From Coprinellus micaceus (taxonomy: Eukaryota; Basidiomycota; Agaricomycetes; Agaricales; Psathyrellaceae): a DNA stretch of 64,000 bases. How positions within the stretch are numbered: position 1 is the first letter of the stretch; the number at the start of each line of letters is the position of its first letter. Both the position numbers and the translations under genes were made by a program. Positions 56,007 to 64,000 of the stretch are shown one piece after another. Under the pieces are notes generated by a model. That model had not been told where the DNA came from and searched no databases. It was given only the letters and a program-made list of their open reading frames with translations. The DNA lies in NCBI GenBank assembly GCA_951394405.1, contig OX596336.1, positions 372,001-436,000 on the forward strand, in the 5' to 3' direction.

Positions 56007-58567
56007 ATGTCAACGTCCACGTCGACGCGTTCAAGCGCGGCGATGCCATCCAAGAGGACTCGGACGACTCCCAACGCGGAGCGCAGTGGGACGGTCTCCA
56101 GGCAGCGGACAAGGAAGAGGCTACCTAGCCTACACGAGATGCCATTTGACATCTTCCTTGAGGTGCGTGGGTCTCATTCGACACTGGACGACGTACGCAA
56201 CCCTCTTCGCAGATACTCTTGCAAATTGATCCGAAAGGCTTGATCAACCTTGCACGCAGCAGCAAGGATACTCGACGGGCTCTTGTCAACGAGACGATGG
56301 ACAAGCTCCTGTGGAAGCAAGTGAGGGAGGAATCCGAGGCGGTCGAACCGCCGCCTGGCTGGTCGGAAGCGAAATGGGTTAGCTTCCTCTTCGTGTCGTT
56401 TTGCTATGTACGTCTTCCCTTCCCTCCAAGGATATGGTGCTGATTAGGTCCCTCTCACTCGAGTCGTGCGGGAAGGCGAACGCGACGACCGATTTCTATA
56501 TATTGAAACGGCTATGCGGTCCCTGTAAGAAGGCGGGGTGAGTGGGGCCTGATATACCTTCCCCGGTTCTCTGTCTCACGCCGCGCGTCTTCCCTCCTAG
56601 GTACATTCGAGGGTCTAACATTGATACCTACGACTGGGACGAAGTCAAGGGCGAATGGTACGATCACGAGGAGGCCTCGCTTCACACACCCTGTAAGCCC
56701 GTCTGCTACATAACCTTCGCACAAAGATTGACATACTATGCGTGACACAGATCCTGGAACGGCGCGAAAAGGGGAAGATACGCACAACTACTACTGGTCA
56801 AACGACTTGAAGGAATGCTGCACTTTGTGGAATGCACTCTGCAAGGATGTTACGAAGGGTGTGGCAAATTCGCTGGAGGCGCTGCAGAGATTCCAGAAGG
56901 AAAGGAAGGAGTACGCTCGGGTTGTCAGAGAGGTATGTACCCCAATCTTCGTACACCCTATTGTGTGCCGAGGCGCTTTAGAATGCCCCTGAGATGCTCG
57001 AGTGGGAAGCGGACCTCCAGGCAAAGAGAAAGCAAGACCTCGAGTCGAATAAAGGGAATCTCGTCGCAGGGTAGGCTTGGCGCGTTATCCCCCTTGGTCC
57101 CTTGTTAACCTGACGCCCTCGTAGGATCCGAAAACGCTTCATTGAACTCGGTGCGTACAAGCCCGAAGACGTCGAGAGGGCCATCAACATGAAGACAACC
57201 GGGATATGCGGCTCCGCAGCGACCGAGGTCACCAATCGTAGTAAGCCCCAACGACTCGGCAGTCCTAGGCGCGCAGCTGACTGTCTCGGTTGTAGCTTGG
57301 AAGACCTGGCGTACCAAACTCGAACCCATGGTCAAGAAGGTCACAGACGCACGAGTCAAGAACACCAGACTGGCGCGAATGGCGAAGATCCTTTCGTATT
57401 GGGGTTCATGGAGAGCATCTCTCTCCCTTCCGACTATCGAAATCTTGGCATACCCAGCTCCTCGCGATATTTGGTATCTCCCTGAGGTCACGGCAATACG
57501 CGAGGCCGACCCGGACTTGACCTTCGGACCCGAGTCCTACAAGCCTATCATCGACGCGTTCCCAACGATCGCATCCACGTTTGTCTCGAACAGGAAAGAC
57601 GAACTCCTTCGAATGATACCCTGCGCATCCGGCGGACCACAGGCTCATGATCCCTTCGAACTTGTAACCTCCGTGTTCAGGGCTCCGAAAGGACCGGACG
57701 TTAAGTCCTTCACAGATGATGCCTTCTCTATTGGAAGTGTTTGCGTCGTAGGGTGGAAGGGACTTTCTGTCAGCCACTGTACTGTTCTGGACCCTCAGGT
57801 GAAGGACGACATGCCCACGCCTGGACGTCGATCTGTGTTGCCGGTGTTCGACACTCGTATCTCCGGCGTTGCTCACTCGCTCGTAGTTCTTTGTGGGCTG
57901 AATCCCGAAACTGCGACGCCGGATGATATGGATCGCATGGACGAGCGATTTGTTTGCTGTGCTTGCGCGCAACAGGTTTTTGCGCACGTCGACAGCGCTA
58001 CCCTGGGCGACTTGGCGGTTGTGGAGGAAGGTTCTCCCGCTTCAATTTGCCTCGAAGTGCACGACTGGAGAACAGCGGTGACTACCACTCCACCAGCTTC
58101 GATTATAATATTAGGCTGACTATCGACGATGACAGGTTTATCACGCTCGGACATGTGGCGATAATCGCCTTGGACTACTACAGTGGTTAGGCCCACCTTT
58201 TGACATGAATACCCCAACGTTCCGGAAGCTCGGTGACGTACCGCTTCCTTCCGGTCGAGCCCTCGTTGATGAGCAGGAGAGGAAGGACTGCAGCGACAAA
58301 CTCATTTCGCGTGCTGTCCGATATTCCTGTAATCATTGCCTTGCAACCCTCCGGGTGTGGACAGTCTCTATTGTCCTTTCCCATTTGAAAGAAGAGTATG
58401 TTTTCGCTGGTTGTTTCCCACCTCACCTGACACTAATCTTTCTATTCCCTTTCAGGCACAAAATAGATGAGCCCATCTCAGAGACGGATTACTTCGCAGA
58501 CCCGGTCCGATCCGAGTGGCAGGATCCGTGCTCCCTGTTCGTGAGGATCCCCTCTACCACAGGCTAG
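56007..58567 (+). CDS. F-box protein, copy 3
   Basis: Same architecture as copies 1 and 2: exon 1 56007-56162 (RLPSLHEMPFDIFLE), exon 2 56213-56407 (ILLQIDPKGLINLARSSKD, PPPGWSEAKWVSFLF), exon 3 with SCGKANATTD and LKRLCGPCKKAG, then YYWSNDLKECCTLWNALC, IRKRFIELGAYKPEDVERAI, SAATEVTNR, DIWYLPEVTAIREAD, VVGWKGLSVSHC and RFVCCACAQQVF. The C-terminal finger is YSCNHCLATLRVWTVSIVLS followed by H, spliced to EHKIDEPISETDYF. The ORF closes at 58565-58567. Predicted SCF adaptor. Most diverged of the three paralogues; separated from copy 2 by 5 kb of gene-poor DNA. Its stop overlaps the end of a minus-strand relic by 14 bases. Confidence 0.82.
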
Positions 58568-59190
58568 CCATTACATCAATCCCGTACCCCCAACGGAGCC
58601 CTCGGTTGGCTGTCTGACGCGTTAATATCGGTTTGCTCAAGTCTTCTACGTCACTAGTGAAATGGTTACAACTCGTGAATAGCACTCCATAGTGTATGAT
58701 TAACCAGTCAATGAAGGTCTGAAATATGTGTCCCAAATCCAAGCGGAAGCCACGTGAGAATTTCAGACCGTTAAGGACACCTTTAACCACGTAGCGAGGA
58801 GGAAGGTGAATGCCAAAGGTAAGGCCACATCCATCTGTTGTGGCCAAGAGAATCTCCAGTAATTCCGTATTTAGGCTAATCGCCCGCCTAGGGATGATGT
58901 CTTCGACCTTTGCCTTATCACTCAGGGATGCTTCTACCTTTCCATCGCTCTCCAGTTCATCCCTCTCAGGAGCGTCCAGTGACCACACTATCCTCGCAGC
59001 ATCCAGCTCTCCCTCCAGCCGCAAGCCTCAGATTTGAGCTCCCAGTTGCGGGTCTGAAGTTCGGCGCCCGTTCTCAGTTCTTCCATGTTCATGAGCAGAG
59101 TAGCCGTGTCAAGCCGGGTTTCCAGGAGAGAGAGGCCTACTACATGAGCGTAGGGAGCAACACGCTATCGATGAGCGGGTTGTGAAGTTG
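58554..59190 (-). pseudogene. frameshifted coiled-coil gene relic
   Basis: Upstream frame: ETRLDTATLLMNMEEL then LRTGAELQTRNWELKSE, clearly coil-like, ending at a stop after a few unrelated residues. The adjacent frame takes over at about 59034 with LRLEGELDAARIVWSLDAPE, RDELESDGKVEASLSDKAK, then RAISLNTELLEILLAT, TFGIHLPPRYVVKGVLNGLK and HIFQTFIDWLIIHYG, stopping at 58554. The two halves read as one protein only if a frameshift is allowed. Family not recognised. Sequencing error is an alternative explanation. Confidence 0.45.
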
Positions 59191-59786
59191 GAAGTCTGGT
59201 ACCGATGCATTCTGGGTGAGTGTTCAGTGCGACTGCGAGTCTTGAAGAGGCCGATCAAACCAGCGCCTCGTCTTTGCCTGAGCTCACATCATAGTTTTGC
59301 GCCGATGCTTGGTCAAACTATGTCGGCCTCATCGTTCTAGCACGACCGAATATTGAGCACTTCGTGATTGACGCTTCCAGCGCTGCCTGAAATCTTATCT
59401 ACTGCACGCGCAGACTCGACAATGGTCCAACTGCAGCTCGGGAGTGTCATCGTTATCTCCGAAGAAGCTCATGGAGTATTCAGGCTCAAATTTGAGTCTG
59501 ACACACCGCAGCAAGGGCGACAAGGCCGAGAATGAGGTACCATTGAATGTGATTCGATGAAAGGGCCTGCCTGAGCCTGCCTGATCTAATCTAACCCCGG
59601 CTGACTCACTGGGCGCTTATTCGTCACTGGCATGGCGGTGCTCGCTCGGTCACATGGGACGATCACGAGCCTGGAGGTATTCAGGTAATACTATTCGGAT
59701 TCCTAATTTATATTCGAGTTTGGCACGCCAAGGACACGTGTCCCCACACCTTTGCCGCCAGCCACCACCACCTGAAGCTTCAAGCT
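59191..59786. other. intergenic with shared element
   Basis: No coding exon. Contains CTGGGCGCTTATTCG at 59609-59623, about 165-180 bases upstream of the gene at 59787. Confidence 0.4.
59609..59623. promoter_or_regulatory. shared GGGCGCTTATT element upstream of gene at 59787
   Basis: CTGGGCGCTTATTCG about 165-180 bases before the start codon of the helical-bundle gene, an unrelated family, which widens the reach of the element. Confidence 0.5.
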
Positions 59787-61003
59787 ATGGCTGCCTTACC
59801 CTCAAATCCACGGGGAACTTCACGACCCAGCCACACCTTGAGGAAAATCAAACCTTCATCCAGATTTGTTGTGGCCATACGGCGGCTGAAGACGAGCGTA
59901 TCGTGCGATAGGATTACTGACATAGTACGAGGAGTACGAAGCTGGCGAAGGTCACGGACGAGCCAGCCTGAGTTAGAAGATTCAAGGGGCCGCTCCTTCC
60001 TCCAGATTACGACCCATGTGATGGATGTTGCGTTCTCCATCGCCGAGACCATCCCAGTGCTAGGGACGCCGTTGAAAGGTGCAATCGAAGCAGTGTGTAA
60101 GGTTTTGAGGCTTCTCGAGGTGCGTTAGAGCTTGTTGGCGTTTGGGAGGCGACTAATCTACCCCTTACATCTTATAGCAACAGCTCAGCAACGCAGACGA
60201 CCTTGCAGAGATTGTGGACAGACTTGAATCGTTGATGGATATATTGCAGAAGATCACCGTCCCTAACTTCCTCATCGAAAGATTGATTCGGTACGGTACT
60301 CAAAGTATATGATAGTCACATTTTCTTAACGAACCCCAACTCCAGGAGACTGCTCGCGACCGAACGCAAACTCAACTCCCTTCTGTCGAAGGACTGGGTC
60401 TGGGATTCTGGCGTGTCACAGGCTTTGGCCAACTGTACCAGTTGCATTGACTCGTGCCTAATCGAGTTCAGCGTCAGTGCTCTACTTTGCGTCACCTTCC
60501 TGGGCAGTCTATTCAATGGTCCTCTCACTCAGGCTCTGACCCTGGCAACCATAGGTATTGCACAGTCCGAAAGGCTGGCCTTGGAGTGCGTGACTGTACT
60601 TGACCCCTTTGGAGCCCCACAGAAGATCCCACGGGACAGCATGCTCAGCACCGAAGTACGTCTGACTCCTTAGCTGTCGAATCGCAGAACGCTTACAGCC
60701 GATCGTTGGGGATCCTCGCCGTAGATTGTCGGACTGATCATCGTCGAAATTTATTCCTTCAACAAGCACATGAAGAGAGCCCTCGACCAAGTCATTCGGG
60801 GCAGAATGTATGAGCTGAACATGGACAACGGAGAGGATATCACAACTGTGACAGACTCGCTCATCTCGTCGGTAGGCCAGCAGGGTTCCAAGGTCGTGAT
60901 GAGCGTAATCATCTTGGTCGATGTCGACGAACTGGAGTTGGTTTCTTGTCCGGTATGTGGAGGGACTTTCCCAATATCGCAGAACGAGAGGACCCTTTGG
61001 TGA
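59787..61003 (+). CDS. helical-bundle protein resembling MLKL/HeLo-type N-terminal domains
   Basis: Exons: 59787-60119, from 60178 (QQLSNADDLAEIVDRLESLM), then RRLLATERKLNSLLSKDW, then IAQSERLALECVTVLDPFG, then IVGLIIVEIYSFNKHMKRAL. The segment HVMDVAFSIAETIPVLG with PLKGAIEAVCKVLRLLE matches the start of the four-helix adaptor bundle common in agaricomycete NLR-like and MLKL-related proteins (proline near the end of helix 1, then amphipathic helices). Later residues give GRMYELNMDNGEDI and SSVGQQGS. The stop at 61003 follows SQNERTLW; a further exon at 61082-61387 (acidic, ending HSWVIFNQ) may belong, but no clean splice in frame was found. No NACHT or kinase domain is attached. Function inferred only from fold resemblance. 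Confidence 0.55.
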
Positions 61004-61081
61004 GCCCTGCTATCAAATGGTGCATCCTCGTATAGCTTGTTCACTTGATGAAGCGCGACGTGTAACCGGGGGGTATCTGCC

Positions 61082-61387
61082 GTGAAGGTCGAGATGGGTG
61101 GACCAGGCGCCACAAAGCAGGACTCAGACGGTTCGGAAAATCCTTTCTCCACCGCAAGTGGTGTTGACGCTTCGGCTTTGTTTCAACATGTGACGATAAA
61201 TCATGTGTTGACCCGTACTGAGCCACTGAGTGAGGAGGAAAAGCACAGTGATGTCTCGGACGGGGTGCAGTTGGGCCACTGGAGGGAGATCGACGCTAGC
61301 GAAGCTGCCTACTACCAGTCGAACGACTGGAAGTGGGAGGACCAGATGACGGGTGTCGACCACTCATGGGTGATTTTCAACCAGTAG
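61082..61387 (+). CDS. possible 3' exon or short acidic protein
   Basis: Open frame with GGPGATKQDSDGSENPFST and LSEEEKHSDVSDGVQLGHW, ending DHSWVIFNQ. First ATG at about 61094. The composition looks coding (acidic, few stops in frame), and it follows the helical-bundle gene by 80 bases, so it may be its last exon. Not recognised otherwise. Confidence 0.35.
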   Translation: MKVEMGGPGATKQDSDGSENPFSTASGVDASALFQHVTINHVLTRTEPLSEEEKHSDVSDGVQLGHWREIDASEAAYYQSNDWKWEDQMTGVDHSWVIFNQ

Positions 61388-61463
61388 TTCTTACTTATTC
61401 GCCCCCCTCATGGTTATGTTGCTTTCGCTTTCTATATATTCGTTATTGACGCCACCGCTAAGT

Positions 61464-62118
61464 TAGGGCTCTGTGAGAAGCATATCTGGTGAGAATAGCA
61501 CTATTTTCTCACCATGTGAGCAACCCCTGTTAGTAACTGGTGAGTAACATGTTAATAACCGACCCCTCCTAGGGGGTCGATCCACCGGTGTGAGCAACTG
61601 TGAGTAATCGCCAGGCCCCAGGTCTCCCTATGATTCACGGCAGCAGTCTCGAGGCGGAGAAACCATGTCGAATTAGATATCCATAGATATCCATGGATTT
61701 AGAGTGCCAGATAATCAGAACAATGGGGAAAGGATCCTACTATCAATAAATTCTCACTCTCATAGACCATGAGCGACGGAGAGCCGGCGACTTCAAGTCT
61801 CCCAACCTCTTAGATATGGCTTCTGACACTGACCTCGCTCGGAGTAGAGCTCGTAAGGATGCCCCGAGATGTGCCGCCAGCTTCGTCGGAAACCATTGGT
61901 GAGGTAGATTTCCTGGGCTAGCGACCGTTCCGAAATGCCCTGTCATTATTCACGCTGTAGATGTTTTTCACAATGTTAGCAATTGTTTCTCACATATCTC
62001 ACCTGTTACTAACAGCCTATGTTATTAACTGTGAGCAATCGACGTGAGTAACCGGACTAGGGAGAGAAAGTGAGTAACAAACGTTAGAAATCCGGATCCA
62101 ATTTATCACAGAGCCCTA
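61464..62118. mobile_element. MITE-like non-autonomous DNA transposon, 655 bp
   Basis: Bounded by perfect 13-bp terminal inverted repeats: TAGGGCTCTGTGA at 61464-61476 and TCACAGAGCCCTA at 62106-62118. Both ends are crowded with short subterminal repeats in both orientations (GTGAGTAAC, GTGAGCAA, GTTACTAAC and GTTAATAAC variants), as seen in elements whose transposase binds subterminal sites. No transposase frame lies inside. TIRs beginning TAGGG are reminiscent of hAT-type elements, but an 8-bp target duplication is not evident (left CGCTAAGT, right CACCGCTT); a TA duplication is possible if the TIR is read as AGGGCTCTGTGA. Confidence 0.75.
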
Positions 62119-62402
62119 CACCGCTTCAGTTTTCACCTCTTTTATCTGTGAACCGGCGCAAGCCGCAAGCAGGTGAGGAGGCGCCTTTGGTCAAGGAGAC
62201 GCCGACAGGCGGGGATAAACCGCCGAGCAATGGGACACGTCTAACTGAGAAAGAGCCCCTGCCTGAGAAGAAGACCTCGACCCAGGAAACACCCCTGGAA
62301 GAGGAGGCAAATACATTGTCACCCGAAGAGAGAGCTCAGCTGGCTCGCGAGGAGAAAATTGTTGTTGTAGGTCCAAGTTGGATCCCTCCAAAGTTCAGTT
62401 AG
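62119..62402 (+). CDS. hypothetical acidic fragment next to MITE
   Basis: An open frame runs out of the right TIR into charged, proline-rich sequence (KPQAGEEAPLVKETPTGG, LSPEERAQLAREEKIVVV), stopping at 62402. A second frame from 62378 has VQLAATLSNVFSKLFGDG. It has no ATG at a sensible start, so it may be the end of a gene interrupted by the element. Weakly supported. Confidence 0.25.
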
Positions 62403-62972
62403 CAGCGACACTTAGCAACGTGTTTTCAAAGCTGTTCGGCGATGGGCTCAAAGCAGGTGGTGTTTCCTTTACCGGAGTCCGTAGCTTCCTTCGTTGGCGC
62501 TACCAGCTGCCGTGGTTGTATACAGCATGTTTTTTGCATTTTATATATGCACAATTGACAATGACAAGGTGCGCGGTATGTCGAACACCGAGCAGTCAGA
62601 TGGAAGGTACAACGACTGGCGCTGGTAGTGTCCTGGTGATCACGAAAAGTGGGCGCAGATTACTGTGGGTCTAACAAACCCTTTTCGTGTCACTCACGAG
62701 AGGAATGTGGTTTGCATCTCTGATGGAAGCCTGAGTCCTCTCGGAAGCTGCTCAACAACCTAAGGTTTACCGTGGGTTCCGTTGGATGAAAGTTCGAGCT
62801 AACACCATACAAATGTCCGTGGGTTTACGGGGTGTTTCTCGATATCCTATCGCGCAGCGATGTGGTAGAATCAGAGTTAAACGACATTGCGCATTGGGTT
62901 TCAAGGCCTCCTCCACACACGGCCCATAGATACAACACATTCACAAATTCCACCTCCCTCTCGACCCAGACA
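62403..62972. other. intergenic
   Basis: Between the fragment and the 3' end of the acyl-CoA ligase gene. A possible small exon (SLA-type helix near 62400-62480) was noted but not supported. Confidence 0.3.
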
Positions 62973-64000
62973 TCAGAGCCTCGCCATGACCGCCTCCACT
63001 CCCGCTCCCCACCCTTCCTCCTTCCCGGCATCTCTCTTCGCCCTCTCCCTCAACTCCCTCCTCAAAATCTTCCCCGTCGGACTCTTCGGTATCGCATCAA
63101 CCACCACAACCCCACCCCGCAGGTGTTTGTGTCTCGAGACCTTGCCCGCGAGCCATCGCTTCACGTCTTCCCCGAATGCGAGTTGGTGAGACTCGGGGGT
63201 GTTGAAGGGGAGGGAGTGTGAGGAGGTGTTGCGAGGGACGATGTACGCCCGGGGAAGCTCGTTCCCTGGGATGATTGGGTCGGGAATGCCGATTAAGCCG
63301 ACGTCGAGGACGGCGGGGTGTTCGAGGAGGATGGATTCGAGTTCGGCTGGGGCGACTGTTCGATTAAACCATCGTTCAGCATTGGCGAATCAAACGCAGA
63401 TAAATGCATGAACGTACTCTGCATCCCCTTGTACTTGATCAACTCCTTCATCCTATCCACCACATAAAAGTGCCCGTCATCGTCCCTTCGCAGGATGTCG
63501 CCGGTCTTGTACCACTCCCCATGGAATGCCTGTGCAGTCGCTTCGGGGTTGTGGAGGTAGCCTTTCATCACCGTTGGGCCCCTGACCCACATCTCTCCGG
63601 GCTCTCCTGGCAGCGCATCCACCACAACGCCGTCCTGGGTAACGTTCGCAACCAGCCTTGATTGGAGGTTCGGCGCCAGAACGCCCACACTCCCGATCTT
63701 CGTATCCCACTCGCTTGGGGGAACGACGGTAACAGTCAACGTCGTCTCCGTCGCACCGTACCCATTGATCACTTTCACATTCGCGCCTTGCATCCCCAGC
63801 CTCGCAACCGCGTTCGTCACGAGTACAGGCGAGAGAGGCGCCGCACCCGATATCAGGGTCTTCAGCGACATCAAGCTGTACTGCTCCACGGCTGGATGGG
63901 CCGATATAATCTGGAGAATCGGAGGCGCGACCATCACCATCGTCACCCGGAACGTCTCTATCGCGCTAAAGAACCCTATCGGATCGAAGCCGTTGGGGGT
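62973..64000 (-). CDS. AMP-binding acyl-CoA synthetase / 4-coumarate-CoA ligase-like, N-terminus outside window
   Basis: The C-terminal half of an adenylate-forming enzyme runs from the right window edge to a TGA at 62973-62975. Motifs in order: SGAAPLSP, VINGYGATETT (A5-like), GEMWVRGPTVMKGYL, WYKTGDILRRDDDG (TGD, A7), VVDRMKELIKYKGMQ (A8), IAPAELESILLEHPAV and PKSPTGKILRRELR with the conserved catalytic lysine (A10). One intron, donor GTACGTTCATG (63412), falls after KGMQ. Such enzymes activate aryl or fatty acids as adenylates and transfer them to CoA. The C-terminal AKRDAGKEEGW tail has no obvious peroxisomal SKL (it ends ARL, a weak PTS1-like tripeptide). Substrate cannot be judged because the pocket lies partly outside the window. 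Confidence 0.9.

Noticed and set aside
1..64000. CRISPR arrays, rRNA or bacterial operon signals
   Set aside because: None seen; introns and families show a eukaryotic nuclear region.

Overview
This window is nuclear DNA of a basidiomycete fungus, almost certainly a mushroom-forming agaricomycete. Genes are dense and split by many introns of about 45-65 bases with GTRNGT donors, CTNAY branch points and YAG acceptors. The recognisable families (FunK1 kinases, a DUF6533-type membrane protein, basidiomycete BTB and F-box proteins) are typical of that class. Gene models were built by hand: introns were placed at in-frame splice sites, and in most multi-exon models the exon lengths close in frame. 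No database search was run, so family names rest on recalled motif patterns.

The dominant content is one lineage-expanded family, here called the CC-6697 family: about fourteen copies, relics included. A full copy has a first exon encoding a coiled coil with a conserved DKRSFRDxSDExRR-like block, then a disordered stretch with a bipartite basic motif (GKRKx..KKxK), then a globular domain that I believe is the one catalogued as DUF6697, then a C-terminal module ending near SDGGLSYVS. Copies on the minus strand start near 877 (cut by the window edge), 2329, 4449, 6869, 8630, 15446, 17882 (nonsense codon in exon 1), 20410, 22026, 24140 and 39379 (decayed). Copies on the plus strand start at 26371 and 41091. 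Relics lie near 9.1-10.0, 22.5 and 30.0 kb, with a doubtful one near 13.5 kb.

Other genes by region: 10.1-11.8 kb, a seven-helix-like DUF6533 membrane protein; 31.0-36.9 kb, two head-to-head FunK1 kinases; 37.4 kb, a small secreted cysteine-containing protein; 40.0-40.8 kb, a BTB pseudogene, and 47.1-48.1 kb, its intact relative; 44.1, 48.5 and 56.0 kb, three F-box paralogues; 51.2-52.4 kb, a single-pass membrane protein; 59.8-61.0 kb, a helical-bundle protein resembling MLKL/HeLo N-terminal domains, followed by a 655-bp MITE with 13-bp inverted repeats (61464-62118); and at the right edge an AMP-binding acyl-CoA ligase whose N-terminus lies outside the window. Gene-poor stretches are 11.8-13.5, 24.2-26.3 and 52.4-56.0 kb.

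The strongest unexplained pattern is a short promoter element, GGGCGC(C/T)TA(A/T)T or its reverse complement, typically 90-150 bp upstream of start codons of unrelated families (CC-6697, FunK1, BTB/F-box, helical-bundle gene). With duplicated promoters, exon scars and repeated pseudogenisation, it suggests a fast-evolving accessory locus of putatively nuclear coiled-coil proteins, ubiquitin-adaptor proteins and kinases under shared control. That functional reading is inference.
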